Positions 39,332 through 48,320 of a stretch of DNA of 64,000 nt are shown piece after piece; position 1 is the stretch's first letter, and each line of letters opens with the position of its first letter. The position numbers and the translations under genes are program-made. The stretch is taken from positions 1 through 64,000 of the forward strand of contig JAQUYC010000005.1 in assembly GCA_028692105.1 (NCBI GenBank), in the 5' to 3' direction. The notes beneath the pieces are model-generated. The model had not been told where the DNA came from. It saw nothing but the letters and a program-made list of their open reading frames with translations, and made no database searches. The DNA is from Eubacteriales bacterium. GTDB lineage: Bacteria; Bacillota; Clostridia; Peptostreptococcales; Anaerovoracaceae.

Positions 39332-40436
39332 ATTGTTTGATCAGAAAATCACACAAATTTTGCGCTGAATTTTGCTTTCTATAAACTTCAATCGAGGAGC
39401 GCAGCATTTTAATCCGATCAGGATTTTGAAACAGAGTATATACCGCTTCATCAAGCGGGAAAGAATTGGTCGCATATATAGCCAATCCATTATTCATCAT
39501 AAATTCAACATTTCGCATCTCATGACCCGGGATAGGATTTACCATGATCATCGGCAGCCCCTTCGAAAGAGCTTCTGAAGCAGTGATACCTCCCGGTTTT
39601 GTTATTATACAGTCAGCGGCATCCATCATAACGTCTACGTTATCAACATAACCGTATATATCAAAACGCTTCTTTGTGGCAAGATTCTTCACCTTTTTAT
39701 ACATTTTTTTGTTATTTCCGCAGACAACAATGACTTGGAAGTCTAAATCCAGCCGATCGAGCATCTGGATTGATTCATCAATTTTCCCATATCCCATGCT
39801 TCCGCTCATCAGCAATATCGTATTCTTATGTACATCAAGATTAAGCATGCTTCTTGCATGATTTTGATCTCTGTGCTCTGAAAACTTAGACTTGATCGGG
39901 ATGCCGATCGGGAGCATCTTTGCGGGATCCAACCCCTTCTTTTTCATCTGGAATTTTAGCTGTTGATGAGGAGTCACATAATAATCAAGAAGTCTTGCTT
40001 CCTCCCACAGCGGGTGAACGGTAAAGTCCGTTACTATACCTACTGTAACAGCCTCGCTCCAGTACTTTTCCTTCATAATGCTGACGAGTATGGATGAAAG
40101 GACATGTGTACATATGATAACATCGGGCTTCGTCTCTTCTATATACTTATTTAAATCCTTTGCCCAAACAGTATTTGTAATCTTCTGCACAGAATATTTT
40201 TTTGATGGCTTGTTCTTTTTTACTACAATATCATAAAGTTTCGAAGAAATTTTTTTCGCATACGCGGTGGATAGCAGATACCCTTTAGATACCAGATAAG
40301 AAAGAATAGGCTCTATATATTCATAGGCATCAAGAACCTCACAGTCAACTCCGCGCTGTTCAAATGCGTTTTTTATTGCCTGACCTGCGGCAATATGCCC
40401 TTGACCGGTTGAAATACTTAATATCAGTACTTTCAT
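39324..40436 (-). CDS. Glycosyltransferase of the MGDG synthase / UgtP family
   Basis: This enzyme (370 residues) resembles processive diacylglycerol glucosyltransferases (UgtP/YpfP). The N-terminal MGDG-synthase domain starts ILSISTGQGHIAAGQAI, and the C-terminal GT-B domain has GSMGYGKIDES, then TKPGGITASEALSKGLPMIMVNPIPGHE, the UDP-sugar site. It probably makes membrane glycolipids; the exact sugar is uncertain. It overlaps the patatin gene tail-to-tail, so both lipid-related genes share the same end. Confidence 0.9.
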   Translation of the reverse strand: MKVLILSISTGQGHIAAGQAIKNAFEQRGVDCEVLDAYEYIEPILSYLVSKGYLLSTAYAKKISSKLYDIVVKKNKPSKKYSVQKITNTVWAKDLNKYIEETKPDVIICTHVLSSILVSIMKEKYWSEAVTVGIVTDFTVHPLWEEARLLDYYVTPHQQLKFQMKKKGLDPAKMLPIGIPIKSKFSEHRDQNHARSMLNLDVHKNTILLMSGSMGYGKIDESIQMLDRLDLDFQVIVVCGNNKKMYKKVKNLATKKRFDIYGYVDNVDVMMDAADCIITKPGGITASEALSKGLPMIMVNPIPGHEMRNVEFMMNNGLAIYATNSFPLDEAVYTLFQNPDRIKMLRSSIEVYRKQNSAQNLCDFLIKQFK

Positions 40437-40539
40437 AATCTCGTTCCCCTCTTAACTGACAATATCTTATTCTTAAGATACCATATTTCACGCAATGGGA
40501 AAAGATGATTGTATGAGATTCATATTTCTTTTCAGCCTT

Positions 40540-41151
40540 TTATTTTTCACCATCCTGTTTATTATCGGCCTTCGTCTTTGCAGATCCGGCTGTTGGAATG
40601 TCTTTGATTGGTTTGTAGGCAAAATATTCTCTGGCAGGTGTCTTATAAAGTGCTGCCGCCAGCAAAACCGCTAACGCTGTTCCTGCGGTAAACTGCAGTA
40701 TATTCCAGGGGATCCCCAAAATGGCAACAATAAAATTCCCATATATCAAACCTTCTGCGACATAGTATCCGGCAACCATGACCAAGCCCGCAATTAACAT
40801 TCCGATAAGCTGGCGAACCGGTACACCAAGAATGCTCCTTCCTTGTTTACCAATAGATTTCAGAACAAACAAACCCATGATTATAGCCATGAGGCCTTTA
40901 ATAATCAATGTCCAAGGCGCCCATATTGCAAATCCTATAAGGATATCTGCCAGAGCTGAGCCAAACCCTGCAGCAACAGCGCCATACTTCCAGCCTAATA
41001 TCAATACGGAAAGGAAAATCATAGTATCTCCGAGGTGGATATAGCCATTGCCAAACGGGACAGGTATTATGATCAGGATAGTTGCAGCAACGATCATAGC
41101 CATCATCAGCCCCGTCAATATTAATTTAGTTGTATGCTCTTTATTTGTCAT
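40540..41151 (-). CDS. ECF transporter S component (vitamin-type substrate-binding subunit)
   Basis: This small membrane protein (203 residues, about six helices) binds a vitamin-like substrate and partners with a shared EcfAA'T energising module that is not in the window. YIHLGDTMIFLSVLILGWKYGAVAAGFGSALADILIG is typical of S components. The ATG at 41151 has GCAGGGA upstream; the frame runs 11 codons further without a ribosome site. It is divergent from a MocR regulator, which suggests vitamin B6 (PdxU/PdxU2-like) as substrate, an inference from context only. Confidence 0.82.
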   Translation of the reverse strand: MTNKEHTTKLILTGLMMAMIVAATILIIIPVPFGNGYIHLGDTMIFLSVLILGWKYGAVAAGFGSALADILIGFAIWAPWTLIIKGLMAIIMGLFVLKSIGKQGRSILGVPVRQLIGMLIAGLVMVAGYYVAEGLIYGNFIVAILGIPWNILQFTAGTALAVLLAAALYKTPAREYFAYKPIKDIPTAGSAKTKADNKQDGEK

Positions 41152-41217
41152 ATTCAGTCCCTGCTTTCTCGTGTTCCTTGACACGATTGATTTACTGACT
41201 TATAATACTATAAAATT

Positions 41218-41264
41218 GTATATAGTTTAATATGCAATTTTATTTATTTTCAAGTATACAGTTT
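41218..41264 (+). promoter_or_regulatory. Direct-repeat candidate operator in the ECF-S / mocR divergon
   Basis: GTATATAGTTT (41218-41228) and GTATACAGTTT (41254-41264) are direct repeats whose starts are 36 bp apart, in the 152-base region shared by the two divergent genes. MocR-family regulators usually bind direct repeats. AAATTG and CAATTT also form an inverted repeat around the first copy. Confidence 0.5.
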
Positions 41265-41303
41265 GTTTCTTGATTTTTCTCAGACGATAAGAGGTACAGT
41301 ACA

Positions 41304-42728
41304 ATGAAAGCCATCATTCCGGATTTCCAGACAAGGTCTGCCGTTCCTTTATATTTACAGCTTTATAACTACGTGAAGGCTGCAATTCTTGATGGGAGCA
41401 TCCTTCCATCTGAAAGGCTTCCATCACTCAGAAGCCTATCGAAAAGTCTCGGACTTAGTATTACCACTATAGAGCTGGCATATAATCAGCTTCTTGTAGA
41501 AGGATATATTTATAGCAAGCCTCAATCCGGGTACTATGTAAATCGAATTTCTTCAGGGATGGGAAGTGTCAGCCGTGATACAGAGTTCGCTTTTTATGAA
41601 ATGGTTTCACTTTCGCAAGCTGAGCTCTTGTCCGAATATGAGAAGAATGGTTATTATGATGCCTCATGCTTTGATTTTGTAAAATGGAAGAAATGCATTA
41701 ACCAAGTGCTGACCGAATACTCTTACCTTTTGTTGAGTGAAGGCAATCCTCAGGGTGAAAAGGCGCTGCGGCAGGAGATTTCAAAATACGTATATCAATC
41801 AAGAGGGGTGATATGTACTCCCGAGCAGATCGTCATAGGTGCCGGAACCCAGCAAATTACTGGACAGCTTTGCACTATTTTAATTAAAACAGGCTTGAAA
41901 CATGTCACTTTAGAGGAACCGGGCTATCTTCCTGTGAGAAACATTTTCCGTGACCGGGATTTTGCTATTACAGCCGTTCCAGTGGGCAAGGAAGGGATTC
42001 CAATATCAAAGCTTCCTGTACATATACGGTCCGCTATATATGTGAGCCCTTCCAATCAGTTTCCTACCGGTTATGTCATGCCTATAGGAAAGCGTTATGA
42101 GCTGCTGGACTGGGCAACAAAAAACGACAGCATCGTGATAGAAGATGATTATGACAGTGAACTCCGCTATTTCGGTAAGCCGATTCCGTCTCTTCAAGGC
42201 TTGGATCACAGCCAGAAGGTTGTTTACCTTGGCTCTTTTTCTTCTACTTTATTTCCATCCATCAAAATCAGCTATATGATTCTGCCGCCGTACATGGCTG
42301 AAATTTTCGATACGTTTCGCGGTGATTACACCCAGACCTGTTCAAAGACAGAACAGCTTACGCTTGCTCTTTATATGTCAAAAGGCTTATATCAGAAGAA
42401 TATCAAGAAATTGAGGACATTATATTCGCAAAAATTACAGGTTGTGCTATCCTTATTGGAAAAATGGGGCAAAGGGTTTATTAAACCCATAAAGTTTTCA
42501 TCGGGTCTCAATATGCTGCTCAGTATAAAAAGTAAAAAAACAGCTTCCCAATTGTGTCAGGAAGCAAAGGAACTTGGCATAAGTACACTTCCTATCGCCT
42601 CTTATGCGGCGCCTCCGACGGAAGATACCGTAATTCTAATATTCTATTACAATCAGATTCCTCTCAAGGATATGGAACCTGCGGTAAAAGACCTTATTGC
42701 TAAATGGAAGGGAGTTATTTCTCAGTAA
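41304..42728 (+). CDS. MocR/PdxR-type regulator (GntR winged helix fused to aminotransferase-like domain)
   Basis: This 474-residue regulator has a GntR helix-turn-helix (about residues 15-80: PLYLQLYNYVKAAILDGSILPSERLPSLRSLSKSLG) and a fold-type-I aminotransferase-like domain. The PLP-site residues IEDDYDSELRYFG and SPSNQFPTGYVMP are recognisable. However, the segment where GabR/PdxR carry the Schiff-base lysine (FSKxL) reads GSFSSTLFPSIKISY, so the lysine is S314. It therefore cannot form the usual internal aldimine there. It is divergent from an ECF S component that it probably controls. Confidence 0.88.
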   Translation: MKAIIPDFQTRSAVPLYLQLYNYVKAAILDGSILPSERLPSLRSLSKSLGLSITTIELAYNQLLVEGYIYSKPQSGYYVNRISSGMGSVSRDTEFAFYEMVSLSQAELLSEYEKNGYYDASCFDFVKWKKCINQVLTEYSYLLLSEGNPQGEKALRQEISKYVYQSRGVICTPEQIVIGAGTQQITGQLCTILIKTGLKHVTLEEPGYLPVRNIFRDRDFAITAVPVGKEGIPISKLPVHIRSAIYVSPSNQFPTGYVMPIGKRYELLDWATKNDSIVIEDDYDSELRYFGKPIPSLQGLDHSQKVVYLGSFSSTLFPSIKISYMILPPYMAEIFDTFRGDYTQTCSKTEQLTLALYMSKGLYQKNIKKLRTLYSQKLQVVLSLLEKWGKGFIKPIKFSSGLNMLLSIKSKKTASQLCQEAKELGISTLPIASYAAPPTEDTVILIFYYNQIPLKDMEPAVKDLIAKWKGVISQ

Positions 42729-42783
42729 GTTTGGTTTAATATTTTCAAAAATGTATGCTTCTTGCTTTGTTTGCCGGTTTACA

Positions 42784-43488
42784 TTACAGGTAAAAGATCT
42801 CGTACTCCTGGTTCAGCAGATCGATGGTGAGCATCTTTCGATGCAAAATCTCTCCACGGCCCAGTAAAACCTTTAGTGTTTCAGCTGCTTGAATAGATGC
42901 CACCAATGCGGGACTGAACGACGGATTACCAAGTTCTTTTTCTGCTCCATTCTCTTCTTCAGGCGGATATATTTTCTGCAGAGTCCGATCTCCCGGCAGG
43001 ATTGTTGAAACTTGGCCGTACCACCCTGCAATTGCCCCATGTATCAGTGGGATCATAAGTTTCTCACAATGAACCTCAAGCAGCCGACGTGTCGTAATAC
43101 TGTCCAGAGCATCAACCACGATATCATGATTCTTTATGATTTCATCACAGTTTTCTTCTCCTATAAAAGCCTGTACCGGATTAATCCTGATCTCGTGATT
43201 GACCTGCTTCATTCTTACTTCCGCAATAAATGCCTTGTTTTTACCAAGAACCTCTTCTGTTGAAAGCAGCTGGCGATTCAAATTGGTCTCGTCGAAAACA
43301 TCGCCGTCCACTGCGGTGATAGTTCCAATCCCCAGCCTGCCAAGAAATTCTATCACATAACCGCCTAATCCCCCGCATCCCACGACGCATACCTTAAAGG
43401 TTTTCAGGCGATCATTTTCTTCACGGTTCAGCATATTCATATTTTTTAAATACCGGTTTTTCATCATTCGCCTTTCATTCAATTCCAT
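42784..43488 (-). CDS. ThiF/MoeB/HesA-type E1-like adenylyltransferase
   Basis: It adenylates the C-terminus of a ubiquitin-like sulphur carrier such as MoaD or ThiS. In 234 residues it has the nucleotide motif VVGCGGLGGYVIEFLGRLG, then AVDGDVFDETNLNRQLL and DALDSITTRRLLE. The zinc cysteines and rhodanese domain of longer MoeB forms are absent. The first 14 bases overlap the moeA-PBP gene. An internal start at about 43464-43467 behind AAAGGCG is possible. Its place beside two moeA genes points to molybdopterin sulphur transfer. Confidence 0.87.
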   Translation of the reverse strand: MELNERRMMKNRYLKNMNMLNREENDRLKTFKVCVVGCGGLGGYVIEFLGRLGIGTITAVDGDVFDETNLNRQLLSTEEVLGKNKAFIAEVRMKQVNHEIRINPVQAFIGEENCDEIIKNHDIVVDALDSITTRRLLEVHCEKLMIPLIHGAIAGWYGQVSTILPGDRTLQKIYPPEEENGAEKELGNPSFSPALVASIQAAETLKVLLGRGEILHRKMLTIDLLNQEYEIFYL

Positions 43489-45358
43489 AGCCGCCGAGTT
43501 CCTTTAGGATTGAATGAAACTCCCTACTGCCGATAATGTTAATAAAATCCTTGATCGCTTCTGTATCCAAGTATTTTCGAGGGATGGCAAAATCATATTC
43601 TTCAAAACCTATCGGAATAAAATCCAGCCCCATAGCATTAGCTGCAGAAAAAACACCTACTCCGGCATCGGCTGTTCCGCTTTCAACTGCCGCCGCCACT
43701 GCCATATGAGTCGTCATTTCTCTGTCGTAGCCGCAAATATTCATACTATCCAATTCGTTTTTCCTAAGTAAATAATCAGTTAAGATTCTTGTTCCTGATC
43801 CCTTTTGCCTGTTTACAAAGGTAACATCTTTTCCGGTCAAATCTGTTATATCAAAGAGCTTTTTAGGATTCCCCTTTGCAGTCATCAATCCTTGTTCACG
43901 TCTTACTCCTTTGATCAGGGCTACCTTATCATCTCCAAGATATTTATCAATGTAAGACTGATTATATTCACCTGTCAGCTCATCAAGGAGGTGTATCGGC
44001 GCTATATGCGCCTCTCCTCTCTTTAAGGCCAGGATACCTCCCATACTTCCCACATGAGAGGAAGATAGGGTCTGCCCCTTTCTCCTTAGAATGCTTCCGA
44101 TATAATCCATAATAAGATCATGACTCCCTATCGAAACTATGGTGTTTTCGATTGATTCTATATCGTTAATTAGTTGAATACGCGCTTCCTCTCCGGCTTC
44201 GAGGCCTTCGCTATTTTTGGGGATTACAAGGATACCGTCGGCCTTTACCAGTGACATAGTTACGCCGGCACCTCTGTTCAGAGGAGTTGCGATAAGCTTT
44301 TCATCAACCTTGCCAAGCTTTACTCTGATGTATTCTCTGTATTTCAATGTCGAGATTATCCTTCGGGAAACGGTTGCTGTTGCCTTAATCGGCAGTTCCG
44401 GCTTTCTGTGCTGCAATACCCTGATAATGGGGTTTACAATTTCTTCAAATACAAGAAATGCGGATCCGGGATAGCCCGGTACACCGATTACCGGTTTGTT
44501 TCCGATCATACCCAAGACTGTGGGTTTTCCGGGCTTGATTGCAATTCCATGAAGTATTAGCTCCCCAAGGTCTCTGATTAATTGAGCTGTATAGTCTCTG
44601 CTTCCCGCTGAAGAACCTGCATTGATTATAACCATATGGTTTCTCTCTGCAAGCTTAAGAATGGAAGACTTTAATTTTTCGTAATCATCTTCAACCGGAC
44701 TGATACGCTCTGCTTTTCCTCCAAGTTCCTCAACAATTGCCTTAAACGTCCATGAATTGGTGTCAAAGATCTTTCCTCTTTCCGGTTTATCATAATCATC
44801 AGTAATTTCATCGCCCGTTGGGATGATTCCTACCCTTACTTTCTCGTATACCAATATATCGGTAATGCCGCCGCCTAAAACCGCTCCGATATCCATTGAA
44901 CGAATTAGATGGTTCTCCGGAAGAATCATCTCACCGGCCACGATGTCTTCACCGATAGGTCTTATATGTTCCCATGGCGCTGCCTGGACCATTATTTTCA
45001 CCTGTTCATTGTTGAGAATTAGAACATCTTCAATCATAATCACACAGTCATAAGGTTCCGTTATAAGGTTTCCTGTGTTGATATATTCAAAATCCTCTCC
45101 GCGGTTTAATACAATCGGGTTCACTTCATTTGCAGAAAAGGTCCTTTCTGCGATAACCATTATTCCATCCATTGCAGCGGAATTATGGTTTGGTGAGGAA
45201 ACCTTTGCAATGACAGGTGCGGCCGTTACTCTTCCTATAGCTTCACGAATGTCTGCTTTTTCAGCCTTAACTGCACTTATTGAGGGCTGTAATTTTTCCA
45301 GGTAAAGAGTTACCGCTTCTTCGATGTCAGTATTGGTCAGATAAATATTTCTTTCCAT
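43475..45358 (-). CDS. MoeA-type molybdopterin molybdenum/tungsten transferase fused to a PBP-like domain
   Basis: This is a 627-residue two-domain protein. Residues about 1-410 are MoeA-like (SPNHNSAAMDGIMV, GIIPTGDEI, INAGSSAGSRDYTA, GIAIKPGKPTVLG, VIGVPGYPGSAF) and insert metal into adenylated molybdopterin. Residues about 425-627 match periplasmic-binding-like domains related to LysR substrate and molybdate-binding domains (SSHVGSMGGILALKRGEAHIAPIHLLD, FVNRQKGSGTRIL, DAGVGVFSAANAMGLDFIPI). The domain may bind the oxyanion in the cytoplasm and deliver it. It lies between a second moeA and the thiF-like gene. Confidence 0.9.
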   Translation of the reverse strand: MERNIYLTNTDIEEAVTLYLEKLQPSISAVKAEKADIREAIGRVTAAPVIAKVSSPNHNSAAMDGIMVIAERTFSANEVNPIVLNRGEDFEYINTGNLITEPYDCVIMIEDVLILNNEQVKIMVQAAPWEHIRPIGEDIVAGEMILPENHLIRSMDIGAVLGGGITDILVYEKVRVGIIPTGDEITDDYDKPERGKIFDTNSWTFKAIVEELGGKAERISPVEDDYEKLKSSILKLAERNHMVIINAGSSAGSRDYTAQLIRDLGELILHGIAIKPGKPTVLGMIGNKPVIGVPGYPGSAFLVFEEIVNPIIRVLQHRKPELPIKATATVSRRIISTLKYREYIRVKLGKVDEKLIATPLNRGAGVTMSLVKADGILVIPKNSEGLEAGEEARIQLINDIESIENTIVSIGSHDLIMDYIGSILRRKGQTLSSSHVGSMGGILALKRGEAHIAPIHLLDELTGEYNQSYIDKYLGDDKVALIKGVRREQGLMTAKGNPKKLFDITDLTGKDVTFVNRQKGSGTRILTDYLLRKNELDSMNICGYDREMTTHMAVAAAVESGTADAGVGVFSAANAMGLDFIPIGFEEYDFAIPRKYLDTEAIKDFINIIGSREFHSILKELGGYGIE

Positions 45359-45402
45359 ATCTATACTCCTCCGATACTATTTGCATGAGGTATTGTGTTG
45401 TG

Positions 45403-46713
45403 TTACCTGCCGATCAATGTGACCTCTGCCATAGACCCTTCTCTTATCCCCTCTGATAAAGACGCAATCTTAACATATCCATCCGCCGTCATAAGCTGAC
45501 TGATTGAGCCTGATTTGGCATGAATCGGTTCAGCAATCCATTCCTGAACTGTTTCTCCGGCCTTACTAAAAGTACGTTTCAGTGATACGAGCTGATAGGT
45601 TTCCCGTCCTTCTCCTCCCGGGACATTTTCGGTAATCCTCGCCGTCAGCTGAAGCGGTTCTTCATTGTTCGCAAACCAATATTGTCTTATAAAGTAATTG
45701 ACAATTATATCATAAGCAACGATAGCAGCCATAGGATGCCCGGGCAGTCCTACTACAAGTTTTTGAGCAGCAACCTCGTCCGTTCCCCTGTTTTGCCCCG
45801 TTTTTGATACTTCATCAATAATTCCAATTATTGTAGGTTTTCCCGGTTTCATGGCGATACCATGTGTGATCACCCCGGGCTGTCCCATAGAATCAATTAC
45901 TTCAGCAGTAATGTCCTTATTGCCCGCAGAGCTCCCTCCCGATAAAAGCACTATATCACTCTCCGCAATAGCCTTTTTTAGTGCTTTTCTCAATGGAAGG
46001 GATATATCTGGAACTTTTTCAATATGCTCGATTATTGCTCCAGTATGTTCAGCGAATGCTGCTATGGTATAGGAATTTATATCCCGAACTTCTCCCTGAT
46101 CGGGTATTTTCGCAATATCGATTATTTCATCCCCGGTTGACAAAATCGACACGCGAGGCTTTTGAAAAACATTCAGATAGTCTTTTCCGATAGCCGCAAG
46201 CATCCCGACATCCTTGACCGTAAGCCGATGTCCTTTGCAAAACAGAAGCTGCCCTTTTTTGAAATCGTCACCCTGATTCATGATACCCGAATTGGGGGCT
46301 GTAGATTTATATACAGCAATAGTTCTATCGTCAAGCGCTTCAACATACTCGATCATCACTACCGCGTCAGCACCTTCAGGAAGCATGCCCCCTGTAGGAA
46401 TATAGACTGCCTCTCCCTGTTTCATACTGATATTGCAGCTCTTTCCCATTTCAACAGAACCAACTATATCCAAAAAAACCGGTGAGCTGTCTCCGATACC
46501 GAATGTATCCTTAGCATTCACAGCATACCCATCAACTACCGACCTGGTAAAATGCGGAATGTCCATATCTGAATAAATATTTTCTGCCAGATAACGTGAT
46601 ACTGCGCTTCTCAGCGGCACATTTTCAGCCGGGGCTTCGGATCCTTTCTCACCAAAATAGTTCTTCAGTTTTTCTTTGACTTCATTGACCGTATCCACTT
46701 TCAAAAGCTTCAT
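45403..46713 (-). CDS. moeA: Molybdopterin molybdenum/tungsten transferase MoeA
   Basis: This is a canonical MoeA (436 residues): RSVVDGYAV, GGMLPEGADAVVMIE, ILSTGDEIIDI, LLSGGSSAGNKDIT, HGIAMKPGKPTIIGI and VGLPGHPMAAI. It catalyses insertion of molybdate or tungstate into MPT-AMP. It follows the tupB-tupC transport genes directly. Two MoeA proteins in one operon, as here, are often split between Mo and W use; that split is an inference. Confidence 0.93.
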   Translation of the reverse strand: MKLLKVDTVNEVKEKLKNYFGEKGSEAPAENVPLRSAVSRYLAENIYSDMDIPHFTRSVVDGYAVNAKDTFGIGDSSPVFLDIVGSVEMGKSCNISMKQGEAVYIPTGGMLPEGADAVVMIEYVEALDDRTIAVYKSTAPNSGIMNQGDDFKKGQLLFCKGHRLTVKDVGMLAAIGKDYLNVFQKPRVSILSTGDEIIDIAKIPDQGEVRDINSYTIAAFAEHTGAIIEHIEKVPDISLPLRKALKKAIAESDIVLLSGGSSAGNKDITAEVIDSMGQPGVITHGIAMKPGKPTIIGIIDEVSKTGQNRGTDEVAAQKLVVGLPGHPMAAIVAYDIIVNYFIRQYWFANNEEPLQLTARITENVPGGEGRETYQLVSLKRTFSKAGETVQEWIAEPIHAKSGSISQLMTADGYVKIASLSEGIREGSMAEVTLIGR

Positions 46714-46776
46714 GGTTTAATTCTCCATCTCTATTCTGATTATAAGCGGCCTTCAAATAATCCTATATGTGATTCC

Positions 46777-47487
46777 TTATATTAACAGCTCACCGGCAAC
46801 AAACCGCCTTGTTAGGTCATGCTCAGGGCTTTTCAGCATTTTCTCGCTTTCTCCGTATTCCACCACTTTGCCTTGATTTAAAAAAATCGCTTGTGCACAG
46901 ACTCTTTTAGCTTGAACAAGATTGTGGGTGACCAATATTACAGTCGTTCCCGATGTGTCATTTATTCTCTTCAACATCTTTTCTATTTCCGCCGTGGTCG
47001 AAGGATCAACATTAGCTGTAGGCTCGTCCAGCAGCAAAAGTTCCGGTTGGAATGACAAGGCTCTTGCCAGCGCGACTTTTTGTGTTTCTCCCCCTGAAAG
47101 TTTCCAGCTCTTCTGCCTGCGGAAATTTGTCAGGCCCAGTTCCCTTGTCAGCTCCTCCACCCTTGCTTCAATCCTGTCACTGCTCCAGTTCCTCAGTTTC
47201 AAAGGATACGCAATATTCTTCTCCACTGTGGTATGCATCAGGTATGGTGTTTGGAAAACCATGGTAATCTTTTTCTGCGGTGCGGTTAATTCCATTTCGT
47301 CGCCGTACATCAGTCTTCCGCTTGTTGGCTTAATCAGACCGGCAATCAGGTTTAATAAAGTGCTCTTTCCTGCCCCGTTAGGTCCAATGATTCCGCATAA
47401 ATCACCTTTCTCTATCTGTAATTTCCCGATATCGAGCACCTTTCGTCCTTCATATTCTTTTGTAAGGTTTTCCATGTATAATTTCAT
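46777..47487 (-). CDS. tupC: Tungstate ABC transporter, ATP-binding protein
   Basis: This ABC ATPase (236 residues) has Walker A IIGPNGAGKST, signature SGGETQKVALARA and Walker B LLLLDEPTANVD. It pairs with the permease gene 9 bases upstream. The family is sure; tungstate is inferred from the TupA-like binding protein and MoeA neighbours. Confidence 0.88.
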   Translation of the reverse strand: MKLYMENLTKEYEGRKVLDIGKLQIEKGDLCGIIGPNGAGKSTLLNLIAGLIKPTSGRLMYGDEMELTAPQKKITMVFQTPYLMHTTVEKNIAYPLKLRNWSSDRIEARVEELTRELGLTNFRRQKSWKLSGGETQKVALARALSFQPELLLLDEPTANVDPSTTAEIEKMLKRINDTSGTTVILVTHNLVQAKRVCAQAIFLNQGKVVEYGESEKMLKSPEHDLTRRFVAGELLI

Positions 47488-47496
47488 ATTTGCTCT

Positions 47497-48192
47497 CTAA
47501 TTTTCGATCTTTTGCTGTACATTATATAAAAAAGTATTGATCAGGAAAGCCATAATAAGCAGGACGATACCAACTGCAATGGCTGTACTGTAATCACCCA
47601 TGCTCTTCAGCTGCGCGATGTAGGTCGTCATGACTCTGGTTTTTCCCTTTATGTTGCCTCCTACGATCATAACGGCTCCTACCTCTGAAATAGCTCTTCC
47701 CAATCCGGTTACAATGGCAGCAAGGATTCCGATCCGAAGTTCAAAAATAAGCAGCTTCAGTGACTCCATCTTTCCCGCACCTAATGTAATTGCAAGAGCC
47801 TTTACTGTAGGAGCCTTATCTCTTACGATGTTATATGTCAATCCGGTTATAATAGGTGTCACCAGGCAGACCTGTGCGATGACCATTGCCGTAGGAGTAT
47901 ACGTCAAGCCCCAGGACCCTAATGGACCCCTGCGCATTATGAGGAGAAATACCACAAGACCTGCTATAACGGGGGGCAAGCTCATAAAAGTGTATATTAT
48001 ACGTAATAAAGCATTTTTGAACGGAAAACTGTGTGTCCCAATCAAAGCACCTAACGGTACGCCCAAACAAGCGGAAATGATGACAGAGGATAAGGAGACC
48101 GCAAGAGAAAGTCCGACTATTTCATACAGTTGCGCATCTAAAGTGAGCAGCAGTATAATGGCATTATGAAAACCTGTTGCGATATCTTCCAT
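47497..48192 (-). CDS. tupB: Tungstate ABC transporter, permease
   Basis: This is an inner-membrane permease (231 residues, about five to six helices). The cytoplasmic coupling EAA-type loop is AKALAITLGAGKMESLKLLIFELRIGILAAIVTGLGRAISEVGA. It resembles TupB more than ModB in its compact form. It is the first gene of the tupB-tupC-moeA-moeA/PBP-thiF transcript; the binding protein gene tupA lies 800 bases away behind a divergent gene. Confidence 0.87.
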   Translation of the reverse strand: MEDIATGFHNAIILLLTLDAQLYEIVGLSLAVSLSSVIISACLGVPLGALIGTHSFPFKNALLRIIYTFMSLPPVIAGLVVFLLIMRRGPLGSWGLTYTPTAMVIAQVCLVTPIITGLTYNIVRDKAPTVKALAITLGAGKMESLKLLIFELRIGILAAIVTGLGRAISEVGAVMIVGGNIKGKTRVMTTYIAQLKSMGDYSTAIAVGIVLLIMAFLINTFLYNVQQKIEN

Positions 48193-48320
48193 TACTTGTC
48201 CCTTTCCCGTTTATGGCAGAATACTACATATATGCTGTATAATTTTATCATATTCAAATCGCCTATCCAACGAAAATATGCTACTATGTATACAGCAAAA
48301 ATTAATAAAGGTGAACAAAT

